A DNA stretch of 43,631 bases from Chloroflexota bacterium (GCA_023381555.1 JAMCRV010000093.1:1-43631), one strand, 5' to 3'. Shown: positions 29,969-37,769, numbered from the stretch's first letter. The notes: a model not told the origin generated them from the letters alone. Numbers and translations: made by a program.

Positions 29969-30961
29969 GTGAGCGCTGGTGAGTGGAGGGTGAACGTGAC
30001 CGGAGATTCCGAATTTCGACAGGCCGTCGTGCTTGGCACTGGACAAATGGGCCCGGGAATCGCTCTCACCCTCGCGCGGGGTGGACTTGACACTGTGTTG
30101 CTCAGCCGCACCCCTGGGGGCGCTGCCAGAGGCTTCAACGTGGTTCAGGGGCTCATTCGCTTCTGGACAGACGAGCGCATCATTGCGCCTGACGAAGCTG
30201 ATGCTGTGCTGCAACGCATCAGCACGAGCAGCGACCGTGATGCTGCCATTCGACCTGCTGACCTCGTAGTCGAGTCGATAGTCGAGGATCTGACCGTCAA
30301 GCAACAGCTCTTCACAGAGCTCGAGACACTGACTGGTCCTGCTGCAGTGCTCTGTTCCAACACGTCGGGACTGCGCATCAGCGATATCGCACAGCGCATG
30401 CACCGGCCACAGCGGGCCTTTACGACGCACTTCTGGAATCCGCCTCACCTGGTCCCACTCGTGGAGATCGTGCTTGGTGAACAATCAGATGCAGCCCTCG
30501 CACAGAAAGTGCGGGGGCTGCTCCAGAGATGCGGGAAGCGACCCGTGATTGTGCGGAAAGACGTTCCCGGACAGCTTGGCAACCGGCTCCAGCACGCGCT
30601 GATTCGTGAAGCGCTGTTCATGCTAGAGGATGGGATTGCCAGCGCCGAAGACATCGAAGAGGCACTGAAAGCGGGGCCCGGTCTGCGCTGGCCAGTCTAT
30701 GGTCCCTTCGAGCATAGTGATCTCGTGGGGCTTGACCTCACGCGGGCAGTGCAGGCAAGTGTGCTCCCGGCACTGGCACGAAATACCGAGCCTGCGAAGC
30801 TGCTCGACCGCTTGCTGGAGCAGGGCAAATCTGGGACGGGGAGCGGCGAGGGAATCTACTCGTGGAGACCAGGCGATGTCGCCCGCGTTGTGGCGCGACG
30901 CGATGCCTTTCTCGTCGAGCAGCTGCGCCGCAGCCGGACTGGAGATGAGGAGCGCACGTGA
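29969..30961 (+). CDS. 3-hydroxyacyl-CoA dehydrogenase family protein
   Basis: VVLGTGQMGPGIALTLARGGLDTVLLSR, ADLVVESIVEDLTVKQQLFTELE, SNTSGL, THFWNPPHLVPLVEIV, KDVPGQLGNRLQHALIREAL. Confidence 0.87.
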   Translation: MSAGEWRVNVTGDSEFRQAVVLGTGQMGPGIALTLARGGLDTVLLSRTPGGAARGFNVVQGLIRFWTDERIIAPDEADAVLQRISTSSDRDAAIRPADLVVESIVEDLTVKQQLFTELETLTGPAAVLCSNTSGLRISDIAQRMHRPQRAFTTHFWNPPHLVPLVEIVLGEQSDAALAQKVRGLLQRCGKRPVIVRKDVPGQLGNRLQHALIREALFMLEDGIASAEDIEEALKAGPGLRWPVYGPFEHSDLVGLDLTRAVQASVLPALARNTEPAKLLDRLLEQGKSGTGSGEGIYSWRPGDVARVVARRDAFLVEQLRRSRTGDEERT

Positions 30962-31533
30962 CGTCGACAGTGTCTCCGAATAGTGAAGCTTTTGCCGAGC
31001 GAGCGCAGCGTGCCGGATGTGTGATCGAGCGTCTGCTACCTGCTGAGAGCGGAGAGGCAGTCGCTGCTCAGCTTCTCGAAGTCTGCACGCGTCTGAGTGG
31101 AGTTTCCCGCCCTCGTTTTGCGTTTGCCCCGAGTGTAGCCCAGGACTATCCAGAACTCGTGGAGGCGCTTCGCGTCACGACCGCCGGACCTCACGGTGAC
31201 GTTGACGAGCTGCGGCAGGCTCACGTGGGACTCTGCGTTGCTCGCGCAGGTCTGATGGAAACGGGATCGGTGGTGCTTGCCGGCGAGGCTCCCGAGGAGC
31301 GCCTCGTCTGGCTTGTTCCTCGCATTGCTGTGGTATTGCTGGACGAGCTCAGCATCGTGCCCGGTCTGGATGAAGCGCTGACTCTGTTCGGAAGCCATCG
31401 GGAGTGGGGAGCTTTCACGCTAGTCACCGGACCCAGCCGCACGTCTGACGTCGAGCGCGTGCTCACTGTGGGAGTGCAGGGGGCGGAAACCTTCGTAATC
31501 GCCTTGGTCGCAGGCAGGAATGAGCAGAAATGA
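30958..31533 (+). CDS. lutC: LUD domain protein, lactate utilization protein C-like
   Basis: VGLCVARAGLMETGSVVLAG..., VVLLDELSIVPGLDEALTLFG, FTLVTGPSRTSDVERVLTVGVQGAE; ATGA overlap upstream and downstream. Confidence 0.87.
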   Translation: MTSTVSPNSEAFAERAQRAGCVIERLLPAESGEAVAAQLLEVCTRLSGVSRPRFAFAPSVAQDYPELVEALRVTTAGPHGDVDELRQAHVGLCVARAGLMETGSVVLAGEAPEERLVWLVPRIAVVLLDELSIVPGLDEALTLFGSHREWGAFTLVTGPSRTSDVERVLTVGVQGAETFVIALVAGRNEQK

Positions 31534-33731
31534 CGGCGGAAGCCAGAGACAGCCAGCCGTTCGCACAGCGATACGCTGCCGCTCTTCGCGATCGGCGCCA
31601 GCAAGGGAACCTGTTGCAGTTCCAACGCGCCTGGGCGCGGGACAGAGACGCGGCTTTCGCAGATCAGGATTTCTCGGTCCTGCGCGAGCGGCTCAAAGCT
31701 GCGAAGAATGCGGTACTGCGCGATCTGGATCAGTGGCTCGACCGCTACCAGGTCGCAGCAGAGGCCAATGGTGCCATAGTACACCGGGTTCGCGATGCCC
31801 GTGAGGCCTGTGAGCGCGTGCTCGCAATTTGTGCTCAGGAACACGTCTCAACGCTCGTCAAGAGCAAGAGCATGGTGAGTGAGGAAGTAGAGCTGAACGC
31901 GTTCCTCGGCGAGCACGACGTGACGGCCGTTGAGAGCGACCTTGGTGAGTGGCTGGTGCAACTTGCCGGTGAACGGCCGTCACACATGGTCCTCCCCTTC
32001 ATTCACAAGGATCGAAGACAGGCGGCGGCGCTCGTGCGCACTGCGACCGGAGGCAGCTTCGAGGGAGATGACGTCCCTGCAGTTGTTCATAGAGCCCGCG
32101 ATGCGATCCGGGAGCACTTCTGGACCGCAGGTGCCGGACTCACCGGCGCCAATGCTTTGGTAGCCGAAGATGGATCGGTCGTCCTCGTGACCAATGAGGG
32201 CAATGCCGATCTCACGGTGACAGTACCCCCTGTTCACATCGTTTTGGCGGGCATCGAGAAGATCATCCCGAGCCTCATGGATGCTGCGACGCAGCTGAGG
32301 CTGCTCGCTCGCAGTGCCACGGCGCAGCGGATTACAGTCTACACTACCTTCATTCGCAAGCCTGCACCAGAGCACCAACTGCACATCGTCCTCGTCGATA
32401 ATGGCAGAAGGACCATGGCGGCGGATTCGCGTTACCGTGACGCTCTCCGGTGCATCCGCTGTGGTGCGTGCGCCGATGCCTGTCCTCCGTATCAAGTCGT
32501 TGGTGGCCATGTATTTGGCCACATCTACTCTGGAGCGATCGGACTCGTCGTTACTCCTGCACATCACGGCCTTGCAGCTGATGCTGGGCCGCAGTCACTG
32601 TGCATCAGCTGCAACGCCTGCCAGACGGTCTGCCCCGTAGACATTCCCCTCCCCCAACAGATCCTTGACCGGCGGGCTGAGGTCGCTGCTGCTCAAGGGG
32701 CACCTGTGTCTTTGCGCGCCATGATCGAGCTGTGGAAGCATCCTGCAGTTCTTGATCGTGCGATACGCTCGGCCGGGCGAATTGCGGGTGTGGTCAGTAG
32801 GGGTGGGCAGTGGATTGACGTGCCGTCTTCACTGACGAGCATCCCCTTTCTCGCGCAACAAGCGAGCTGGAGAAGCCTACCCACTCCTGCCTCCCGACCA
32901 TTCCGGGACCGTCCTGAAGCTCGGACGGTCCCGGCTTCGAAGCCACAAGTCAAGTCCGTACTGGCCGGGAAGCGGATCGCCTTCTTTGCTCAGTGCTTGA
33001 CGGATCGCTTTTGGCCTGAGCAAGCAGTAGCTGTAGCTTCGACGCTGCGACTCTTCGGTGCGGAAGTGGTGTTTCCGCGCCATCAGCACTGCTGTGGCCT
33101 TCCAGCACTCGATGCGGGAGACAAGGCCGCAGCACGGCAGATGCTGCAGCAGACTATTGAGGTGCTCGAGTCCACTGGTGCCGACTTCATCGTGAGTGGT
33201 GCAGGCAGTTGTGTGGCGATGCTGACCTACGATGCTACCCACGTGCTCGAGAGCGACCCGGCTTGGCAGCGGAGGGCTGAGCGTCTAGCCAGGCGAATGG
33301 TGAGCTTCACGCACTTGCTTGCGTATGACGCAGAGCTCGTGCCTGGTTGCTGGGATGATGGTCAACGGCAGCCTGTTGTTGTGCATGACTTCTGTCAGGC
33401 TCGATACGTCTTGAAAGATGCCGAGGCGCCACGCCGGCTGCTCACCGGTTACCTTGGCTGCGAGATCTTGGAGCTGTCCGAAATAATGTGCTGTGGCTTC
33501 GGTGGCTCGCGGTCGGGCTTGTATCCTGACCTGGCGAAGGCAATCGGTGCACGCAAGCTCGAGAGTATCCGGCAGACCGGCGGCACGACCGTAGTGACTG
33601 ACAACCCTGGGTGTATTGCGCATCTCCGGTCGATGATCCGGAAGCAGGGTGGGTCGGAGCGCGTACTCCACATCGCTGAGTTCGTGTGGGCACGTATCAG
33701 CTCTCTTCCCTCGTCTACACCAAGGGCTTAG
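31530..33731 (+). CDS. Fused lactate utilization iron-sulfur protein: LutB (LUD + ferredoxin) followed by LutA (two CCG domains)
   Basis: 733 aa; LUD domain (FWTAGAGLTGANALVAEDGSVVLVTNEGN), 4Fe-4S (CIRCGACADACPPY, CISCNACQTVCPVDIPL), CCG domains (HQHCCGLPALDAGD; SEIMCCGFGGSRSGLYPDLA). The last two codons and stop lie in the inserted element. Confidence 0.9.
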   Translation: MTAEARDSQPFAQRYAAALRDRRQQGNLLQFQRAWARDRDAAFADQDFSVLRERLKAAKNAVLRDLDQWLDRYQVAAEANGAIVHRVRDAREACERVLAICAQEHVSTLVKSKSMVSEEVELNAFLGEHDVTAVESDLGEWLVQLAGERPSHMVLPFIHKDRRQAAALVRTATGGSFEGDDVPAVVHRARDAIREHFWTAGAGLTGANALVAEDGSVVLVTNEGNADLTVTVPPVHIVLAGIEKIIPSLMDAATQLRLLARSATAQRITVYTTFIRKPAPEHQLHIVLVDNGRRTMAADSRYRDALRCIRCGACADACPPYQVVGGHVFGHIYSGAIGLVVTPAHHGLAADAGPQSLCISCNACQTVCPVDIPLPQQILDRRAEVAAAQGAPVSLRAMIELWKHPAVLDRAIRSAGRIAGVVSRGGQWIDVPSSLTSIPFLAQQASWRSLPTPASRPFRDRPEARTVPASKPQVKSVLAGKRIAFFAQCLTDRFWPEQAVAVASTLRLFGAEVVFPRHQHCCGLPALDAGDKAAARQMLQQTIEVLESTGADFIVSGAGSCVAMLTYDATHVLESDPAWQRRAERLARRMVSFTHLLAYDAELVPGCWDDGQRQPVVVHDFCQARYVLKDAEAPRRLLTGYLGCEILELSEIMCCGFGGSRSGLYPDLAKAIGARKLESIRQTGGTTVVTDNPGCIAHLRSMIRKQGGSERVLHIAEFVWARISSLPSSTPRA
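33712..33721. repeat. Left copy of 10-bp direct repeat (putative target-site duplication) CGTCTACACC
   Basis: Identical to 36837-36846; 14 bp identity if the preceding CCCT is included. Confidence 0.8.
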
Positions 33732-33812
33732 CCATCACGACCTCCTCCACGCGGCCGCAGCCGTCCGACCGCCCCCAACTCTACCCGCTCACGCGGGTGA
33801 TGAAATTGCCCT
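33722..33812 (+). repeat. 91-bp miniature ISAs1-like end pair (left end joined to right end)
   Basis: Starts with AAGGGCTTAGCCATCAC and ends with GGTGATGAAATTGCCCT; the latter (17 bp) is identical to the right end at 36820-36836. Confidence 0.6.
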
Positions 33813-33948
33813 GCTGGCGTCCGAGGGCCTGCTCGTCCACGGCGCGAAGCGGCGGCCGTCCCGCCGCGGCCAGGTCACGCTCGCGGCCAGACAGGGCGGC
33901 GAGCACCTCGGCCCGCAGGTTCCCGACGAGCGCGTTGTCCGCGCTCAC
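33813..33948 (-). pseudogene. N-terminal fragment of an unidentified gene (possibly CpaF/TadA-like ATPase), cut at the IS end
   Basis: SADNALVGNLRAEVLAALSGRERDLAAAGRPPLRAVDEQALGRQ followed directly by the IS end (GNFITRVSG* is IS-derived). Confidence 0.35.
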
Positions 33949-34019
33949 CGTGCCCTCCCCAACCGTGGAACGCTCACTGCGATACCTCCTCGCACCTGCA
34001 GACCGCTTCCGGTCGGACG

Positions 34020-34122
34020 CGCCGTCGGGAGACTCGGGCAGGACCCCGAGGTCGACTGCCGCCTGATGGGTCATGCGGGCCAGCTGTCCTGCACCAATCA
34101 TCGCCACCTTGGCAGACGCTGT
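34020..34122 (-). pseudogene. PurK (5-(carboxyamino)imidazole ribonucleotide synthase) N-terminal fragment
   Basis: SAKVAMIGAGQLARMTHQAAVDLGVLPESPDG matches the conserved PurK N-terminus GGGQLARM...A..LG, then homology stops. Confidence 0.65.
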
Positions 34123-34217
34123 CCGACGGAAGCTCGCTCGAGATCTCGCCCGTGAGACCAGGTCGCTCTGGCTGTCCGGTACAGAATGCGGGACATGTCC
34201 CGGATCGCGGAGCATGG

Positions 34218-35711
34218 TCATTGCCCCTGACCGAGGGAAAATCCGGCCTTGCCGTCGAAGGTGAACAGTCCTTCGGTCTTGATGAAGGGGAGCCCGGCGG
34301 CAGCCAGACGGCTCAGCAGATCAATGACCTGTTCGTATGGCACGGGGCGGTCGGGTGAGTGACCCTGGAAGCGGCAGCGCCAGTGATCCACGCAGAAGGT
34401 TTCGGGAATACCACCCGGGTACACCTTCTGGCCCCTGTTAGTGATCATCACGAGCCTCAGATCCGGCCCAGCATTCGCTTCGAGAGCCTTGGCCAGCTCT
34501 TCGACCGACGCCTGCGAGTCGATAAACACGTCGATCCCAACCAATTCCTTTCGAGCACGTGAACGCTCCGAGACATGGACGGCAATCCTCTCTGAGTTGG
34601 ACGGATATCTGGCGGCCTTGAGCGTCTTCGGCATCTCTCCCAAGCGGGCGATGACCGCGTCTGCAAACTCGGCAGTGCCGACCCTTGCTCTGGAGACTGC
34701 CGGATCGTAGATGTCGTAGGTGTGCATGCCGTCCTCGATCGTGCGAAGCCAGGCGTTGTGGACCCGCGCAGCCGCCTCGGCTTGGCCGATATGGACGAGC
34801 ATCTGAACCGCCCCGAGTAGCAGGCCGGAGGGGTTGGCTACGTTCTGACCGGCTCGCCGAGGTGCAGAACCGTGGATCGCCTCGAACATGGCGATCTCGC
34901 CACCGATGTTCGCACTGCCGGCAAGCCCGACTGAGCCTGCGATCTGCGCTGCTACGTCGGAGAGGATGTCCCCGTAGAGGTTCGGCAGGACGATGACGTC
35001 GAAGGCCTCAGGGGTGTCGGCAAGCTTGGCAGCACCGATGTCTACGATCCAATGCTCGGACTCGAGGTCCGGGTACTCGGAAGCCACCTCGTCGAAGACC
35101 CGGTGGAATAGGCCGTCGGTCATCTTCATGATGTTGTCCTTGGTAAAGCAGGTCACCTTGGACCGTCCATAGCGGCGCGCGTACTCAAAGGCATACCTGA
35201 CGACCCGCTCGGTCCCCGGGCGGGTGATGAGCTTGAGGCACTGGGTGACGTCTTCGGTTTGGCGGTGCTCGATCCCGCCGTAGAGGTCCTCCTCGTTCTC
35301 GCGGATGATCACTACGTCCATGTCGGGATGCTTGGTCGCGACGAATGGGGAGTACGACGGGCAGGGCCTCACGTTGGCGAAGAGACCGAACGCCTTACGG
35401 ATAGTCACGTTCAGGCTCTTGAACCCTCCACCCTGGGGGGTCGTGATGGGAGCTTTCAGGAACACTTTGGTGCGCCGCAAGGACTCCCAGGCTTCCGGGT
35501 CGATGCCTGCGGTGTTCCCCTGCGCGTAGACCGCCTCGCCGATACGGATTGTCTCCAGATCGAGATCAGCGCCTCCGGCTGTGATGATCCGAAGGGTGGC
35601 CTCCATGATCTCCGGGCCGATGCCGTCGCCGTATGCGACGGTGATCGGAACCGGCTCAATGGCATCAATGCTCATCTTCTGCTCCTTGGTCATAGTCGGG
35701 TGTGCACTCAA
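34218..35711 (-). CDS. icd: NADP-dependent isocitrate dehydrogenase, long form with C-terminal extension (Thermus-like type)
   Basis: ITVAYGDGIGPEIMEATLRI, FLKAPITTPQGGGFKSLNVTIRKAFGLFANVRPCPSY, VVIIRENEEDLYGGIEHRQT, DVIVLPNLYGDILSD, EAIHGSAPRRAGQNVANPSGLL, plus a ~130-aa C-terminal extension. Start may be internal (35693 or 35675). Confidence 0.93.
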   Translation of the reverse strand: MSAHPTMTKEQKMSIDAIEPVPITVAYGDGIGPEIMEATLRIITAGGADLDLETIRIGEAVYAQGNTAGIDPEAWESLRRTKVFLKAPITTPQGGGFKSLNVTIRKAFGLFANVRPCPSYSPFVATKHPDMDVVIIRENEEDLYGGIEHRQTEDVTQCLKLITRPGTERVVRYAFEYARRYGRSKVTCFTKDNIMKMTDGLFHRVFDEVASEYPDLESEHWIVDIGAAKLADTPEAFDVIVLPNLYGDILSDVAAQIAGSVGLAGSANIGGEIAMFEAIHGSAPRRAGQNVANPSGLLLGAVQMLVHIGQAEAAARVHNAWLRTIEDGMHTYDIYDPAVSRARVGTAEFADAVIARLGEMPKTLKAARYPSNSERIAVHVSERSRARKELVGIDVFIDSQASVEELAKALEANAGPDLRLVMITNRGQKVYPGGIPETFCVDHWRCRFQGHSPDRPVPYEQVIDLLSRLAAAGLPFIKTEGLFTFDGKAGFSLGQGQ

Positions 35712-36166
35712 TGGCGGTCATCACGAAGCAGGCAGAGGGGAAAAGCTGGGATGCCCTCGAACTCTTCCAACTGGGCCAGCCGTGACCATCGCAGTGAAGC
35801 AGGTAAGCGGGTCAGGAGCTCCCAGATCGCTTCGTCGGTCATGTGGACGTCGTCGCGGCGGGCAGCGAAGCGCAACTGCAGCGCGTCGTCTTCTCTAGCG
35901 CGAAACGCTGTTTCGTCTAGCCCCTCTTCCAGGGCGGCTACTAGGCGCAGGTGGGTGGCGCTTGCCGCAGAGCGGGCCATTGCCAGCGCCTGGCCCTCGC
36001 CGCGTGGTCGTTCCATCCACAGGTCGATCCCCACTACTCGCCGCCGCCGACATGCTGCCCGCGTCGAGGCGCTCAGTTGGGTGCTGGGTCCGTCGAGGTT
36101 GTCCATCGTGCGCTCCATCACATACGAACTGTAACTCAGCATATCGGGTTCGCAGACGGCGAGCAA
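35708..36166 (-). CDS. Small protein resembling the C-terminal extension of the adjacent isocitrate dehydrogenase
   Basis: VVGIDLWMERP...THLRLVAALEEG...LQLRFAARRDDVHMTDEAIWELLTRLPASLRWSRLAQLEEFEGIPAF aligns collinearly with icd LVGIDVFIDSQ...PDLRLVMITNRG...WRCRFQGHSPDRPVPYEQVIDLLSRLAAAGLPFIKTEGLFTFDGKAGF. Probable start near 36106. Confidence 0.6.
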   Translation of the reverse strand: MLAVCEPDMLSYSSYVMERTMDNLDGPSTQLSASTRAACRRRRVVGIDLWMERPRGEGQALAMARSAASATHLRLVAALEEGLDETAFRAREDDALQLRFAARRDDVHMTDEAIWELLTRLPASLRWSRLAQLEEFEGIPAFPLCLLRDDRH

Positions 36167-36171
36167 GAATC

Positions 36172-36819
36172 GGGACTGCCGGTCAAGGACAATCAGCCCG
36201 CGCTGGAAGCCGGCATTGCCGGCGCTTTTTCCCCGCTGCTCGCGCTCACGCCTGATCCGACGGTGCCGCCGGTCCTGCCGATCTAGCGTAGCGCGCGTGG
36301 CAAGAGCGCGGCGCCACGCTTACCATCGCCGTGGATGCCCCGGCCAAGGCCCAGCACGGGCGCTTGGAACGGCGCATCCTCTGGGCGCTCGCTGATCCGG
36401 CCCAGAACGTCCGCGTGGGCGACATCGGTAGCCTCGGGGAGCCATGGTCGCACGTTCAGCAACTCTGCTTGATCGAGCGGCGGCGCATCCGCCAGACCAC
36501 CGGCGAGGTGGAGACGGAGGTCACCTACGCCGTCACCAGCCTCCCCAGCGACCGCGCGGACGCCACGGACTTGCTCGCCTTCGCGCGGAGCCATTGGGGC
36601 ATCGAGAAGAAGGTCCATGACGTCCGCGACGTCACCTTTGACGAGGATCGCTGCCACATCCGCGCCGGCGCCGCGCCCCAGGTCTTCGCCGCCTGCCGCA
36701 ATCTCGCTGTCGCCTTGCTCCGCCGCTGTCACCGTGGCAATATCGCCGCCGCCCTGCGCACGAACGTCAGCCGCCCCCACCGCGCCGTCCACCTCGTCTT
36801 CGCCCGCGGCCAACCCTGA
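36172..36819 (+). pseudogene. ISAs1 family transposase, 5'-truncated and frameshifted
   Basis: SGLPVKDNQPALEAGIAGAF in one frame (within ORF 35951-36286), then GRLERRILWALADPAQNVRVGD...IERRRIRQTTGEVETEVTYAVTSLPSDRADATDLLAFARSHWGIEKKVHDVRDVTFDEDRCHIRAGAAPQVFAACRNLAVALLRRCHRGNIAAAL in another. Confidence 0.85.
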
Positions 36820-36836
36820 GGTGATGAAATTGCCCT

Positions 36837-36846
36837 CGTCTACACC
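36837..36846. repeat. Right copy of 10-bp direct repeat CGTCTACACC
   Basis: Identical to 33712-33721. Confidence 0.8.
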
Positions 36847-36855
36847 TGACTAAGC

Positions 36856-36885
36856 TTGACGTGTAGACGGTGACACAGGTAGGAT
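36856..36885 (+). promoter_or_regulatory. Probable sigma-70 promoter of tRNA-Glu
   Basis: TTGACG-N18-TAGGAT ending 13 nt before the mature tRNA 5' end. Confidence 0.6.
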
Positions 36886-36898
36886 GCCAGAGCGTCGG

Positions 36899-36972
36899 GC
36901 CCCCATCGTCTAGCGGCCTAGGACATCACCCTTTCAAGGTGGAGATCGCGGGTTCGAATCCCGCTGGGGGTA
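36899..36972 (+). tRNA. tRNA-Glu (anticodon TTC)
   Basis: GCCCCCA acceptor pairs with TGGGGGT; anticodon arm TCACC-CTTTCAA-GGTGG; T-arm GCGGGTTCGAATCCCGC; discriminator A; CCA not encoded. Confidence 0.93.
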
Positions 36973-37181
36973 CTGCCACGCCGGTCAAGTGGTTGCCCTC
37001 TTCTGGAGGCACAGAGGTCCAGTCCCGCCTTCTGAGGGGGGCGGATCACTTGGTTGGCGCTCTAGAAACAGGAAACAGACGGTACCGGAGAGCACGCCTG
37101 AAGACCTGGCGCAGATTCGCGGTAACGAAGATGCTCGCCAGTCTGAGACGAACGGGCTAGTCCAGCGCTAGGCTCGTGAGT

Positions 37182-37463
37182 TTAGTAGTGGAAGCGTGCC
37201 TGTAAGAACTGGATCCGGTCCGCCTGGACCAGGTAGACCAGGCGGTGCTCCTGAGTCAGGCGGCGCGACCAGATATCCGGACCAAGGTGTTTCAGTGGCT
37301 CCGGCTTCCCGATGCCGCCAAAAGGGTCGCGCAGGATGGCTTCTATGAGCGTCAGCACGCGCAGAGCAACAGTGCGATTGGTCTCCACCCAGTAGGTGAG
37401 ATCCTCACGGAAGTCTGGTTGGAGCACGGCGTCCCGCTGCCGCAGTGAGGCCTTAGTCTCCAC
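37182..37463 (-). CDS. yoeB: Txe/YoeB family mRNA interferase toxin
   Basis: 93 aa; GKPEPLKHLGPDIWSRRLTQEHRLVYLV and terminal ARFHY match the YoeB core, including catalytic Glu, Arg and the C-terminal His-Tyr. Confidence 0.92.
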   Translation of the reverse strand: METKASLRQRDAVLQPDFREDLTYWVETNRTVALRVLTLIEAILRDPFGGIGKPEPLKHLGPDIWSRRLTQEHRLVYLVQADRIQFLQARFHY

Positions 37464-37734
37464 TCAGACCTAACTCTTCGCGGAGTTTCTCGACGGTGAT
37501 GACTTCCCCGGCACCCTGGCGCGCCTGCTCAATAGAGCGCAGCAGCCGCTCGGCATTCCGTGGCGAGCTGAGGAGATGGGCCGTCTCTTGGAGAGACGAC
37601 CATTCCTCTTCTGCCACCAGCACGACGGGTTGCTTACCACGCCGCTCGATCACCACGACCTCACGATCATTGACCGCCCGGTCAAGCAGTGCTGCGAGGT
37701 GTTCCCGCGCTTCGGTATAGCTCGTGCGCACCAT
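37453..37734 (-). CDS. yefM: Phd/YefM family antitoxin
   Basis: MVRTSYTEAREHLAALLDRAVNDREVVVIERRGKQPVVLVAEEEWSSLQETAHLLSSPRNAERLLRSIEQA; ATG at 37734-37732; overlaps the toxin start. Confidence 0.92.
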   Translation of the reverse strand: MVRTSYTEAREHLAALLDRAVNDREVVVIERRGKQPVVLVAEEEWSSLQETAHLLSSPRNAERLLRSIEQARQGAGEVITVEKLREELGLSGD

Positions 37735-37751
37735 GGTAGTTCTCCCTTTCC

Positions 37752-37769
37752 GTACAGATATACTGTACA
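37752..37769. promoter_or_regulatory. Candidate YefM operator palindrome
   Basis: GTACAG-ATATA-CTGTAC(A) inverted repeat immediately upstream of yefM, containing a TGTACA core. Confidence 0.6.

Larger units (their letters stand above)
33722..36836. mobile_element. Putative ISAs1-related composite element carrying an isocitrate dehydrogenase gene
   Basis: Left end AAGGGCTTAGCCATCAC and inverted right end AGGGCAATTTCATCAC share AGGGC-N5-CATCAC; flanked by the 10-bp direct repeat; ISAs1-type transposase 3' fragment at the right end. Confidence 0.75.

Noticed and set aside
33649-34155. 168-aa plus-strand ORF across the insertion boundary
   Set aside because: Overlaps the end of LutBA and runs antisense to the PurK-like fragment; no homology recognisable.
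36283-36813. 176-aa minus-strand ORF
   Set aside because: Antisense to the ISAs1 transposase remnant; Gly/Ala/Asp-rich shadow translation.
33708-36846. 14-bp rather than 10-bp target duplication (CCCTCGTCTACACC)
   Set aside because: The CCCT at the right belongs to the IS end, because the internal copy of the end (33797-33812) also terminates in CCCT; the extra match on the left is probably chance.
36870-37160. 96-aa plus-strand ORF
   Set aside because: Contains the translated tRNA-Glu (GLGHHPFKVEIAGSNPAGG), a common false ORF.
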